Position numbers and translations under genes: made by a program | Part shown: piece after piece, positions 9,527 to 20,940 of the stretch | How the letters are laid out: the number at the start of each line of letters is the position of its first letter | Numbering within the stretch: the first letter of the stretch is position 1 | The notes under the pieces: model-generated | Told to the model about the DNA's origin: nothing | The model's database searches: none | What the model saw: only the letters and a program-made list of their open reading frames with translations | Assembly (NCBI GenBank): GCA_933822405.4 | Contig: CAKOGP040002469.1 | Coordinates: forward strand, 59,630 to 110,679 | DNA from: Cylindrotheca closterium | Lineage: Eukaryota; Bacillariophyta; Bacillariophyceae; Bacillariales; Bacillariaceae | Direction: 5' to 3' | Length of the DNA: 51,050 bases

Positions 9527-10200
9527 ACAATGAAATGCAACAGTGTGGGTCCCAGCATCAACAAAGTCTCTCTGTACCGACGAAGAAACGAGAAAGCCTT
9601 TCAGCTTCTTTTGATTATTTGCAAGACTTCCTCAAGTCCTTTTATATTTTCTGTTTGCTAATATCTCAAAGAGGCGCTTGGACCACAGCAATAAGTTTCT
9701 ACCATTGGAGGAGGTCGCTAAGACTACAATAAGAGTAGTATTAGTGCCTTTAGCACTTCAACATGGTATGTATAATTATAGATATAATATCCTGTAGTGG
9801 AAATAATTGTGCCATGGTCTTTTAGCAAAGTTGTAAAAGTCGTTACTATTGTATCTCATGGTTGGTTTCTACCTGGTACCGTACTGGAAAAATGCTGGAA
9901 TATTATATACCGGTAGGTCATCGTGCATTTTATTTGGTTGGTTCCGTGTGATGTGAGGTTTTGGCTTCCTTGGACAGTGTTCTCCGTGCTTGGCTGGCGC
10001 TCTTGGTAGCATTTTACATAGCACGGAAGAACAAATAACCGAACGCATTTTCACAACTGTCAAAAAACGACCTGACGCTTCTCTGTCGTCAAATGGAAGG
10101 TTCGGAATCTCACACGAACCAACAAGACAGCAAACGACACGTTTTTTATACGGTATTATAAACCACAAACAAGAATACGAAAACTTCAGGCTGTCGTAAA
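9527..10200. other. Intergenic region upstream of globin-like gene 1
   Basis: Presumed promoter region of the gene at 10201. It contains one TACCGGTA palindrome at 9908-9915. Open frames of 65-126 codons on either strand have no recognisable similarity. Confidence 0.5.
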
Positions 10201-12163
10201 ATGAAGTTAGACAAACGAGGCTTGCTGTTGTGCAGCATAGGCAAGCCAATACATTACAAAGGAAATATTCTCATGCGATTAGGAGGAAAAGAAGATGTTT
10301 TTGCCATTATGACCACCTTTTGCATTCACTTGCAAAACGACCCACAGCTTGCCAAGTTTTACGGGACCTACAAATTGGAAGACCTGAGACTGCTGATGAT
10401 TGACTTTTTCAACGCTGCCCTGCTCAAGATCTTCCCCCGAGGCTTTGATCTGAAGCAACATGTGGCCATTACGTACGTTTTCATTCTCACCTCAGGTGGA
10501 TGATGATAATGATGTCAGAGTTGTGTTCTTTCGGAACCTATAGAATGTTCTCACTCCTTCCATTTGCTTACCATTACTTGCCATTATTTGTCATTATCAC
10601 ATTATTCTATACAGTCAATATCACCAATTGTCCAGTGGAATGGGTCCAGAAGAATTTGATTTGATGATTCAGGCCTTTCGAAATGCCCTTTGCGATGAAC
10701 CAATACCTGCTGAAGTGGTGGAAGACACGGTGGAATATATTTCGACATTGAGAGCCTTCTTTGAAGATGAGAAAATGCAAACGCGGGCCAAGAAGATTGC
10801 CGATTCCATGGTACAAGACGAACCAGAAGAAGTGGAAGTTCAAATTCACAATGCAAGTCACAATCATGCAACTCCCAAGATTAGAAGTTGGAGCAGAGGA
10901 TCAAAAGGCAGAAGGACGACGAGACATCAACGGACTAGTAACAGCCCATCACACAATTCGGAGGATAGAGGCCAAGTTATTGCTCCTTCCGAGCCACGTA
11001 TACGACGTGCAAGGCGGGGTTCCCTACAATACCGCATCTCCTCTGTGATTCCCATTCGGAGGATCTCGGTCCCGAAAGAAAACGACAGGGATCCCGGTCC
11101 GTTGGTAAGAAAGAAATCGTTGGACAAAGCATCATTGGACCGCAAGAACTCGGCATCCGAAAGCAGCGAGGAATCGTCTTTTACAGATGGACATGCAAAG
11201 AATATCGGCGGCGAACCAGCTTCTAGTCGGAGGGCAAGAAGCCGCAGTAAGCAATCCAATAGCAGCAAAAGTCCAAACAGGAACAATACTCCAGAGAGTA
11301 GAAAACCACCAACTGGATCTTTTTCCTTCTCCCAAGCCCAAGATGCTGCTGCAGCCGAGCGACCGATACGGCGCATGCCAAGACGTGGTTCCTTGCAATA
11401 CCGCATCCGATCGGCCATTCCTATCAAACGGCTTTCAGTTCCAAAGGAAAATGATCAAGCACCCATTATCAAGCCAAAGAAGAATATTGTCTTGGATCGC
11501 AAGGTCTCTTCTCTTTCAACCGACAGCCATGATCAAGTGGAAAAGAATTCGTCATCATCCTCGCCAAAGAGAATAAGGAGCGACAGTAATGACTTGACGG
11601 CACAGCCGCAACGGCAACCAGAGCAACAAACGGAGCAACAACAACAATCCGAACCAAGTGCCCGGCGCAGCATGCCCAGACGGGGATCGTTGCAATATCG
11701 CATCCGATCGGCCATTCCTATCAAACGTCTTTCCGTTCCAAAGGAAAATGATCAAGATCCTGGTCCGATGGTGCCAAAACGACCTGTCTTGACCAAAACG
11801 GCCGACAGCAAGAACCCTTCCGTGTCCAGTTTCATGACCTCTTCGGTATCCAGCATGAAACCACGGGGTGCTTCTCCCCACCGTCGACTCTTTCAAATGA
11901 TGCGTCGCATGGGAAACAAGGACAAGACTGCTAGTGGCAGTAGTGTGAATGGATATGCTAGTTCCTCGGACGATGACAACAACTTTGTTTCCAATGAGGA
12001 ATTGGAACAAGTGGAACAAGAGCAATTTGAAGAAGAATATCCCAGTCTCAACACGAAGCCCATGCCGGTACAACAGACGACCCCGGCATTTGAGGAACAC
12101 AAAACGAGAAACTTTGGACATGGAGATCGAAGTACATCTTGGGAGAAGGCTTTAGTTTTATGA
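10201..12163 (+). CDS. Truncated-hemoglobin-like domain with long Ser/Arg-rich tail
   Basis: Exons 10201-10472 and 10615-12163 (606 aa) are joined across a 142-nt GTACGT...ACAG phase-2 intron. Residues ~25-135 match the 2/2 (truncated) hemoglobin pattern: LGGKEDVF, FCIHLQNDPQLAKFYG, FFNAALLKIFP, then after the intron YHQLSSGMGPEEFD, whose His sits where the proximal F8 heme ligand is expected. The position usually holding Tyr or Phe B10 reads Cys. The remaining ~470 residues are probably disordered and rich in Ser, Arg and Gln. They contain three copies of RRGSLQYRI...IPI(R/K)R(I/L)SVPKEND, each with two basophilic kinase-type sites (RRGS and RR/KR-x-S). Heme binding is inferred, not shown. 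The gene resembles globin-like gene 2 at 16879 in its N-terminal domain and intron position. Confidence 0.7.
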
Positions 12164-12645
12164 GCTTGCTGCAGGTGTCTGTCTGTCTATTCAATGATTC
12201 ATTCGTTCATTGGTGGTATATTTCTCTATGTCCGTGGTGACAGTGCTTGCTGATGCACAAGCAATAACAACTTGTATTACTTTTTCTTTCCTCCTTTCGC
12301 GAGGAAAGAAAAAAAAAGGCAAAAAAGGGGAAGGATCACACATCTCCATTGCAGTTGCCTACTACAAACTGCAATTGACAGTCTTTTTTTCTTCTGTTTT
12401 GCCAATCCCCATTTTGTGTTTGTTTATTTATATAATGCAATATATAAATAAAGGTTTCAGTTGCATCATTTTCTCCTAAGATTGATTGATTGATTGATTT
12501 GTCGATTGAATTCATTCAATAAGCTTTGTGTACCTACTTTTTGAATGTCACAATCAAGCCAGATCAAGAGTCGCAGTCGCAGTCGCATTGGTTGGGTACA
12601 CCCTGTATCACACAGTAGTATCCTATCCTGTCCTGTCCTATCCTA
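12164..12645. other. Convergent intergenic region with simple repeats
   Basis: Lies between the 3' ends of globin-like gene 1 (+) and the Alba gene (-). It contains the hairpin at 12281-12313, an AATAAA hexamer at 12447-12452 on the + strand, and a short (ATTG)n run at 12481-12499. No gene is seen. Confidence 0.6.
12281..12313 (+). other. Perfect 13-bp hairpin downstream of globin-like gene 1
   Basis: TTTTTCTTTCCTC (12281-12293), a 7-nt spacer, then GAGGAAAGAAAAA (12301-12313), all paired. It lies about 118 nt after the stop codon, so it is probably in the 3' UTR. A role in 3' processing or RNA stability is possible but not shown. Confidence 0.6.
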
Positions 12646-13238
12646 TTAGGAAGAAGCAATCAGTGCTGCCTCTCGAAGAGGATGAAAGTCTCCTGGATGC
12701 ATCTCCTCCAACGGAAGCGGTGGCTGATACCCAATGTCTGTTGTCTGCATGTCCCCCAGATTCCGCGACAATTGAATCTTCATGCAGCTTACATATCGCC
12801 TCGAGGTGACGGTATCCAATCCTTCCTCCAAGGGCTCAAAGACATCCACCATCTCCACCGAACTGAGCGAGTTGAGCTGGTGAAGTGGCATTTTGCGCTT
12901 GAGAATTTCCGCAATGGTCACGGCCTTGTTGATGGCTCGTCCCATGGCTTTCAAGACGACGGTATCCGCACCACCGGCCTAGTAGGGGAGGGGAAGAGAA
13001 GGAAGGATCGTATGGATTCAATTCAAGTTAGTCCAATGATGTTGTTTCATCCTAAAAGATCCACACCTGATGAATATGCCGCATATACTGAATAAGTAAT
13101 ACGTACCAACAGATCCATGGCTCGTGAAATGTAATTCCTAGGTTTGCCTTGTTGTGTTATGCGTATTTCAGATTGGGCAACCGTCTCGGAAGAAGAGTCA
13201 TTGGTGATATCTCCCTTGACGAGCCGGTACTTTTCCAT
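12646..13238 (-). CDS. Alba-family DNA/RNA-binding protein
   Basis: Two exons on the minus strand, 13238-13107 and 12978-12646, joined across a GTACGT...CTACTAG phase-0 intron of 128 nt, give 154 aa. The joined protein reads as one Alba domain: SEIRITQQGKPRNYISRAMD, then VVLKAMGRAINKAVTIAEIL, then SSVEMVDVFEPLEEGLD and a beta-strand rich end, followed by GYQPPLP. KAMGRAINKA contains the conserved basic nucleic-acid-binding segment. Eukaryotic Alba proteins of this kind bind RNA and take part in RNase P/MRP or translation control; which subfamily this belongs to is not resolved. It is divergent from the RelA/SpoT-TPR gene (526-bp gap). Confidence 0.88.
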
Positions 13239-13764
13239 TTTTCCAATCTAGCAACTATTGTTGATTCCAATGATGAGTGAAAAATCCTTGTATGTTTCAA
13301 TGGATCCAACCGTCCGTTCCTCACACACACACACACAAACACACACACAAACGCCAACAACGACAAGGCCTCCCCTACAAAGATAAACTGAACAGAAAGG
13401 TAACCCAAAGAGCTATGTTTCCAAGTCTCTTTTATCTATCCTCACAACAACAACAACAACGGAATTCACAACCTCCTTCCGATTCCAAAACCTCACAAAT
13501 CGCCATCGTTTCGAAGCTTCTCATTTTCAGCTCGGATTCCACTTCAATAAGACGGCGTCATTTCCGGGTGCCTACAAGCGGACTCCTTCGACTCGACCAC
13601 TACGACCTACAGTATACATCAAATCTCACAGGTCCGCATTCCAAAAGTCTCAGCTCTATACTGTACGTTCCATAATAATAGTCTCACCCAAAAAAGTTCA
13701 GTTCCAACGCCGCATTTCATGAAGCCTGAGGACAATTATACTCGAATGACCAATAGATGACAAT
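13239..13764. other. Divergent intergenic region (Alba / RelA-TPR)
   Basis: This 526-bp head-to-head promoter region contains a (CA)n-rich run at 13321-13351, a TACAGTA at 13608 and a TACTGTA at 13659. A 132-codon open frame across the CA run lacks any recognisable similarity and was not called. Confidence 0.55.
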
Positions 13765-14229
13765 ATGTATTCCAATGAGGATGATCCTGCAAAAGCCAGG
13801 CATCCAAACGAGCCACTAAACACCATTTTGACATTCTTGATGGAGGAAATAATGACCTCTTCATCGTCCTCCTCATCGGAAGATGATGACAACACCACGA
13901 CGATGGAACTCCGCCAAGAAACAAAGGACTTTCTAAACACACTATCACAATATTTGAATTGTCGTCAAACCATGGATGCCAAGTACAATGAACTGTTTGA
14001 GGAATCTCAGGAGATTGCGAATTTTCCAGTCCGCGTCCATTCCGGAGGCATTCTGGAACAAGGCCGCGGCTCTAATAGAAATTCATCATATCAATTCAAA
14101 CCAGAATATCTGCAGCAGTCCATTCAAGGAACCCCGGCACAAACGTTGGATGAATTGTACGAAGCTGCTGCTATGGCACAACCAGTGTATCAACAATTGA
14201 TGAAAGGAATTGTGAATCAGATTCTTCAA

Positions 14230-14263
<34 letters not shown>

Positions 14264-16557
14264 AATGTGATGATAATGATGAGAAAAAAAGTCATGACAT
14301 TGATGTCCATTTGGTACCACTCAAGACACGAGATCGAGCGTTGGAAAAGGCGGAAGATGATTATGCACAGCGACTACCTGGTCCGTCACTTTGTTTCTTG
14401 TACGACATTGTTCGAGGCAGTCTTGAATTCTCATCGGCAAAAAACTTTCTTCAATGTTTGGAGCTCATTGAAAATCATCCCTTGATTCACATTGTAAAGG
14501 CCAAGAATCGATTCAAGAATCCTAGTTTGACGGGATATCGAGATGTCAATTTGCAAATTCAAATACCGATTGAATCATCATCATCATCATCATCGTTATC
14601 AGCCGTCAACAACATTAGTTTCAAGCACATTTGTGAGATACAGCTGCATCACAAAGAACTGAAACGATTGGGAAATGAGCTTGATAGTCACAAGCATTAT
14701 GAATACTTTCGATCCTATTTTGCAGGTTCGACCAATGCTTTGGAGGAACGGCTGGAGGATTTGAAAGTGATTTGTCAAGGAGGAGGAGAGGGTGGTGCCT
14801 TTTTGCAAGAATTGCTCGAGAAAGATTTGGACGAAGAACGACTGGAGCGATTGGGAAAGTTGTTTCATATCCAATTGATGGAACTTCCAATGGCAATACG
14901 AGCCTACCGGAAACTGCTGGACTTGCAAGTCGAGAAGTATGGAGAGCAACATGTAGCAATCGCCAAAACCTATCATGATATTGCCGGCATTCTTGTCCAC
15001 CAGGGTAAATTGGACCGTGCGATGGTCTTATATCAGGCATCCTTAGGTATGAAGCGGCAATTACATGGCTCAGAGAACCACCCTTCTGTGGCAGAGACGC
15101 TTTTGAGAATGGCCATGGTGCTCAGGGATCAAGACAAATTGGACGAGTCCATGGTGCTTTACGAGAAAACTTTGAAGATCCAGAAACAAGCCTTTCACAA
15201 AGACCACTTGTCGGTAGGAAACACTTTGGATAACATGGGAATGTTGTTCAAGAAGAAAGGAAAATTAGTGGAAGCAATGGATCACTACAAGAATGCCCTA
15301 CGAATCATCCGAGCCAATGTTGGTGACGAGCATTCGGCCGTGGGTGAAGTCTTTGGAAACATGGCCTTGGTCCTTCATCTACAATGTAAATACGAAGAAT
15401 CTTTGGAAATGTATCGGCGGTCGATCGATATTTCCGCGAGGGCTCTTGGAGAAGACCATGTTGCAATCGCTAAGACATATCACAACATGGCGGAAGTGTA
15501 CCAGGATCAAGGAAAATTCTCAGAAGCAATTGAGCTATTCACCAAATCATTGGAATTGAAAACAAAGCGGCTTGGAGACGAGCACAAGTCTGTTGCCAAC
15601 ACTTACACTGGACTAGCTTGTGTGTTCCAAAAACAAGGGTCGTATGACAAATCAATGGAATTGCACCACAAAGCATTGGATATCAAAGAGAAGGCTCTTG
15701 GTGAGCACCATTCTTCGATCGCAAAGACATATTGCAGCATGGCGATGGTGTTGCGGGAACAGGATCGATTTGAGGAGGCCATGGATCTGTTGGAAAAATC
15801 ATTGACCATTCGGAAAGAGGCGTATGGCCCAAACCATCCATTGGTGGCGGAATCGTACCAGTTCATGGGCATGGTACAAAAGAAACAGGACAAACTAGAC
15901 GAGGCAATGGAAAATTACAATCTGGCACTGGAGATTCTGGAAGGCAAGTTCGGAAGAAAGCACGGGGGGTTGGGGCGTGTATTGCACAACATGGCGTTGG
16001 TTCGTCAGAAGCAGCAAGGTGCATTTGAGGAAGCCATGAGTTTATTTCAGGAATCCTTGGAAATTGATCGGATTGTACTTGGACAGGAGCATCCATTGAT
16101 TGCCAAGACGATGCATAATATGGGAGAAGCACTCCAGTCGGAAGGAAAACTAGTAGAAGCCATGGACATGTTATTGAATTCCCTCGAGATGAAGATGCAT
16201 TTGCTCGGAGAGGACCATCCATCCGTTGCCAACACTTTCAATGCAATCGCAATTGTTCTGCACAAGGAAGGAAAACTTGACGAATCTCTCGCCATGTTTC
16301 AGAAATCTTTGGAACTAAAGCGCCAGCATCGTGGTGAAAGACATTCTTCCGTGGCCAAAACACTGAAAGGTATAGCTTCAGTACTTCGTGATCAAGGAAA
16401 GTTGGAAGCTTCACTGGAGATGTATCAGAGATCTTTGGATGTTTTGCTTGAGACGCTTGGCGAAGCTGCGAAGGATACCAGATACGTCCAGAGTGCAATC
16501 TCGGAGTTGGAAACAGGCATAGATGGTCCCTGTGTACAAATAATAAATAATGTGTGA
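13765..16557 (+). CDS. RelA/SpoT-like nucleotidyltransferase domain fused to kinesin-light-chain-type TPR array
   Basis: Single-exon gene, 930 aa. After an acidic Ser-rich start and a poly-Ala run (residues ~158-166, encoded by GCTn), residues ~185-320 fit the RelA/SpoT-like fold: DIVRGSLEF (214-222), VKAKNRFKNPSLTGYRDVNL (244-263) and CEIQLHH (290-296). These correspond to the Asp-Gly, Tyr and Glu-x-Gln positions of (p)ppGpp synthetases. A helical stretch leads to about 12 repeats of ~42 residues (residues ~395-905) of the H-x-x-(V/I)-A-x-T-x-x-N-M-A...QGK...EA type typical of TPR_10/TPR_12 proteins. Catalytic competence is unproven: the usual Arg/Lys-rich ATP-binding loop was not identified with certainty. 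The TPRs suggest protein binding. No hydrolase (HD) domain is seen. Confidence 0.75.
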
Positions 16558-16878
16558 ATCGTCATGGGGGAAAATATTACTCCTTTCTAAAAATCCGGAG
16601 AAAAGCCAAGGATTACGCAATGTCTCTAGCTAATTAACATAGTAATAGACTTTCATCAGGATAATAAATGTTGGAATGCCAGAGACCGGATTCTTTTGCA
16701 CGTATTTTCTGACGTGTTGCAGGTGTGATAAGTAGATTTGGTCGCGATGAATGTGAAGCACAGAAACGAGCAACTGCACCAGTCATCCCAATGACATTTG
16801 CGAAAATATCGATTTGATGTTCACGTCGCGAATAATCTCCACTCATCACAACTCACGATCTCTGTTCACACCGCAAGA
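16558..16878. other. Intergenic region upstream of globin-like gene 2
   Basis: This 321-bp gap separates the TPR gene stop from the ATG at 16879. Nothing beyond a presumed promoter and leader is seen. The frame continues upstream to 16798 but without an ATG. Confidence 0.5.
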
Positions 16879-17716
16879 ATGCCAAAACCAAACATGAATC
16901 AAACGAGCATCCACTTTGATCTGTCAGAAATTGGACTCCGAGAGAACTACAAACTCAATCTCTTGACTCGACTTGGCGGCAAGGTCAAGTTTTACCTCAA
17001 AGTGGCGACATTTTGCGACAAGATCAAGGCACACTATGAATTGGCTCAATATTTCCAAGACTACGATCTGAAAGAATTACACAAATCTCTGGTAGACATA
17101 CTGAATGCCGCTTTTCAAGAACTCCCAGACTTATTTGATCCTACCGCCCACTTCCAAGAACGGTAAGCACAGTCTGAACTATCAACATGGCAGCACTCAG
17201 CTTGAATAAGTACTCACTATTGTACCACGCATTTTTCGCTACGACAACAACAGACACCAAAAACTGCTTGATACTGGAATGCGAGCAAGCGGCTTTGACA
17301 CCTTTGTCTTTGTCTTTGAATCGATATTGTGGGATACTACAGTCGACGAAGCACTCATCACGGACGCTGTCAACTTGCTGAAACCCTTGCGAAAAGTCTT
17401 CAGCAGCACTGTACATAAAATAGAAGACTCGTCGTCATCCCACGATTCCAAGCACAATGGACTTTCCGTATGGGACTTGGTCGAACAGCGAAAGCAGGAA
17501 AAGATTGCATCTCGGCGTGCCAAGCTACAACGATCCAAGAGCAAACAGCTACAAAAGAAGCTCTCATCTACCAGGGCCAAGTCTTTGATGGAAGAATCAT
17601 CAAGGAGTGTCAGCACGGAGGAAATGACTATCTTGTCCGCTGACGAGTTGTGCGAAGCGAATGAAACAGATTGGGAGAGTGCTGCATATCAAAGTTGGAA
17701 CAACATGATGCTGTGA
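16879..17716 (+). CDS. Truncated-hemoglobin-like protein 2
   Basis: Exons 16879-17162 and 17254-17716 (248 aa) are joined across a 91-nt GTAAGC...ACAG phase-2 intron. Residues ~30-140 follow the same pattern as the gene at 10201: LLTRLGGK, TFCDKIKAHYELAQYF, LVDILNAAFQELP, then after the intron RHQKLLDTGM...GFD, with a His at the proximal-ligand position. The B10 position is again Cys. Similarity to canonical globins is weaker than in gene 1. The ~105-residue tail is charged, predicted coiled-coil/disordered (VEQRKQEKIASRRAKLQ), and lacks the RRGS repeats. The intron falls at the same place and phase in both genes, which supports common ancestry. The ATG at 16879 was chosen because the upstream part of the frame has no ATG. 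Confidence 0.6.
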
Positions 17717-18011
17717 GAATGAATCGCTAGCTTATTTGGAAAACAACATGCATGGACAACGAAGGGGGGGAAGGGACACCCAACCATTCAGCTAAATTAA
17801 AACTAGAATATACATTATGAATCGCAAACTTTGAATGAATGCAAGTTTTGCTGCAACGGATTTTCGTTGCATAGTATGTTTCAGTAGTATGTTTCTTGTC
17901 ACATTCATCGAAGTGCTCAGCTTTCACACTTTGTTGTCCTCTATGAAGTGATACTGCCAAGATTGATTCTGGTGTCAGAACAGTCAGTGCAGTACAGTAA
18001 CAGCTTGTGTC

Positions 18012-18359
18012 CTAATCTTGTTGTAGCTGTCCCCGAATCCAGGATTCCCACTGCAAAAAGGCGTCACCGTAGCTTTGAGATGCGACAGCATCCTTCTTGG
18101 CTTGGCTCAGGTAAAAGTCCATCATGCGTACATTTCCTTCTCGAGAACACTTCAGTGCCCATTGCAGACGATGGTCCATTCGATTCAAGTACCAGTCTGG
18201 TCTGGATGTCTTTGCCGTGGGTGGTGCATTGGAAGAATCATCATGATGATGATGATGACTATCATGATGACAATGATGATGGTAAGCGGATGGAGAAACT
18301 TCCTCGCGACTACGCTTGCGACGATTGGAAGTCGAGTGGTAGGAGGATTCAATAGTCAT
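18012..18359 (-). CDS. Small His-rich protein of unknown function
   Basis: A 115-aa frame starts at the ATG complementing 18357-18359. A basic RRKRSREE stretch is followed by a His/Asp-rich run (HHHCHHDSHHHHHDD) encoded by a trinucleotide-like ATG/ATC microsatellite (~18238-18282). The C-terminal half (DWYLNRMDHRLQWALKCSRE onward) looks globular and helical. The frame continues upstream for 76 codons with two hydrophobic stretches but without an ATG, so an upstream exon is possible. No family was recognised. Confidence 0.45.
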   Translation of the reverse strand: MTIESSYHSTSNRRKRSREEVSPSAYHHHCHHDSHHHHHDDSSNAPPTAKTSRPDWYLNRMDHRLQWALKCSREGNVRMMDFYLSQAKKDAVASQSYGDAFLQWESWIRGQLQQD

Positions 18360-18715
18360 TGCAATCAATAATGATGGCGGTCTTGATGTAAACTGGTGCA
18401 GTACTACTACTGCCAGAGACAAGCAGATTATTACAGTATAATACAGCCAACACCAAAGGATTGGAGGTTCGTTTCCAAAAAGCGGCGCGTTTCGTCGGCA
18501 TTTTTCATCGCTAGAAAAGCGGAGAAGAAGAAGAATACTCAATACCGGTAGTGGTAGTGTCAAGCTTAGTCGAACTAGTCCAAACACGATTCGAGAAATT
18601 CAGGCAGACATACGGTTTGAGTCATGATTGTTATCAGTTATCAGTTATCAGTGATGAGTGATGTGATTGAGGAGAAACTATGATCCAAAGGCCAATATTA
18701 TACTCTTCTTCCAAA
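18360..18715. other. Intergenic region
   Basis: Presumed 5' region of the His-rich gene and 3' region of the MFS gene. It contains TACAGTA at 18432 and TACCGGTA at 18543, and repeated TTATCAGTTATCAG near 18630. Confidence 0.5.
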
Positions 18716-20422
18716 CTACGCTTTTGCTTTAGTCCTAGGGCTAGGTGAAGATACAGGACTAGGATATTCATACCGGTAGGAGTCGTCCAATTCGAACAGC
18801 GTTTTCAATTCTTCCCAGTCCGCCAATTGGTTGTTTTTCATTTCTTTTTCAGCAAGCGTATCAAAACCGACCGCCAATCCCATGATTTCCGTCGAAGCAC
18901 GACGGTCCACTACAGCAGATCGCCTAAAAGCTTGATTCAGTCCCGCTGCAGTAGATTTCCTACTCGCCCTGCCGCTACCCCTACCGCTACCCCTGCCCAC
19001 CAGTGGAGTACCCTCTCCAATGACTTCTTCTCTTTCTTTGCCTTCCTTCCACGCTATATAATACAAACCGACCAGACTCAAAGCACATAATACGGGAGCA
19101 TAGAGTGCCAAGGATGTCAACTCGCGATTGTCAGCAGAAGCATCGACTTGTTGGGGTGATCGAATGACATAGGCGGCGACAAATCCAGGGGTACTGTTGG
19201 AAGGAAACCAAAGTAAGTTATATCATAGGCGACATCATATGGTATTAGAACCTCATACTGTAGGCTGATGCTGCCGTGCAACTTACGTAAATCCCGCCAC
19301 GCTGTGAAACATGGACAAAATGGCGTGCATGGTAGCTTGATTAGACTCCAAGACTGGTCGATCCATGACCGCCTTGGTGAAGTTGGATCGGTTGGGAGAT
19401 GCGATAAAGGGAAAGCCAGAAATTGATATCATGACTGGGAGAATGTATTGCCAGGCGTTGGCAACATCGGTCCACATTAGGTATATTGAGACTCCACCGA
19501 CCAGGAAAAGCAAATTGCCTGCTGCGACCAATTTGGTATCCGAAACCCCGCTTGTGGACATAAACATGACAACACCCATGACCCCAAAAATGGCAATGGA
19601 AACGGCACCCAAGACTGCCGAGGCTTCCGATGGACCCCATCTCAATCCGTGACTGGCAGCCGGAGGCAATGCCGTTTCAATGAGCTGAAAGGCAGAATTG
19701 GCCGCAAACAAAATAAAGGTTGGAAGCAAAATGTCTATTGACAGGCAAGCTATCCAAAAATTTGCCGAATCAGAAGATCCTGCATCGAATGCTTCGGGTA
19801 GCTTGACCGTGTTGTCCTTTTCTGGTGGTTCCGGCATGATAAAGTACACAACGAGCGCCGCAACAAAGTAGCCGATCGCTAGCAGCAATCCAACGGAGTT
19901 CAAAGGACCCACTGGAACTCCAAACACTTGGCCATGGACCGAATCCAAAAAGTAATTAATTCCCGGACCCACCACCATTCCCACAATTCGCACTACGGTA
20001 ATCATGGTAGCAGTCCGCGTTTGCATTTCCGGAGGGACTATTGATGCCAGATAGGCATATCCCAATGCTTGATTGGCGGCACCAATTCCACTGAGAAACC
20101 GTCCCACAAAAATCATGCCCACGGCGATTCTGGGATCTGTCACTGTCACCGCCAAGAAATACAGTAGAGCACCAATCACTGACACCACCAGACTGGACAA
20201 GTATGGGACCCGAAACTTATTACCTCCCTTGTCGACCCAAGCTCCATACGCTGGTTTCCCGCAAAACGAAGCAAAACTGAAGACGGACATGATCCAACCG
20301 TAGTCTTTCGTGGTGCCTCCAAGTTGCAAAACATAGAAAATAAGAGAGGGAGACACCGCCATGTAACTGATGGAATCAATGAGACCAATGACGTCCAAAC
20401 AAAATAAGGCTTGTTTCAACAT
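18716..20422 (-). CDS. Major facilitator superfamily transporter
   Basis: Minus-strand exons 20422-19287 and 19193-18716 are joined across a 93-nt GTAAGT...AACAG intron (537 aa). The first exon encodes about eleven membrane helices. MFS marks are GRFLSGIGAANQALGYAYLA in the helix 4 region and, in the loop between helices 2 and 3, GKPAYGAWVDKGGNKFRVPY (the G-x-x-x-D-(R/K) motif). The second exon gives the last helix (LALYAPVLCALSLVGLYYIA) and a ~100-residue cytosolic tail rich in Gly, Ser, Arg and acidic residues. The arrangement resembles the MFSD8/CLN7-like lysosomal/vacuolar branch, but the substrate cannot be read from the sequence. It is head-to-head with the TBC gene. Confidence 0.85.
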
Positions 20423-20940
20423 CCTGACTTGTCATCTATGCGTATGTTTCAGCAATAAGTGAGTTGGTGATGATTGGTTTGTTGAAGTCGTCATATACAT
20501 ATGCGGTTTTATTGAGTGGATGATGTAAAATTCCAGTGAGTGAGGAAGTCATCGTCAGGCAATCGGATGAATCAATCAATCACATGATTGAGTAGCCGGC
20601 CGGCCGTCTGTTTTGCATTTAGATCGCGTTTTATCACTTTGAACTAGGGGACGGCCGGGAAATAGAAATTTAGCATACAATCCTTAAGAGTACTAATAAT
20701 ATTGATTTTCCCAGCCGTTCCAGACCGGTCCTGCCTGGTAACACTGCCGTCCGTCCCTCCACCCAGAATTCCGAGTCATCAAGGTCATTCGAAGGATTTT
20801 GACGGACGAGAACGCAAGCAGACGAGGAAACCTGACGAGAATTTTTTCATTTTCATATTACATATCGCCTTGTCATTGTTGTCAACCATCTCCAGATTGG
20901 GATTTTGGCTCTCCGTTTTAGCTTTCATCTAAGCAGGAAA
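20423..20940. other. Divergent promoter region (MFS / TBC)
   Basis: A 518-bp head-to-head gap. It contains a GCCGGCCGGCC palindrome near 20596 and a related ACGGCCGGGA near 20651. No gene is seen. Confidence 0.55.

Noticed and set aside
9869..10249. 126-codon minus-strand frame upstream of globin-like gene 1
   Set aside because: Overlaps the start of the convincing plus-strand gene; no recognisable similarity.
11555..12121. 188-codon minus-strand frame inside globin-like gene 1
   Set aside because: Antisense shadow of the low-complexity tail.
13765..16557. Annotation as kinesin light chain
   Set aside because: The 42-residue TPRs match that type, but the N-terminal domain is RelA/SpoT-like and no kinesin-binding coiled coil is present.
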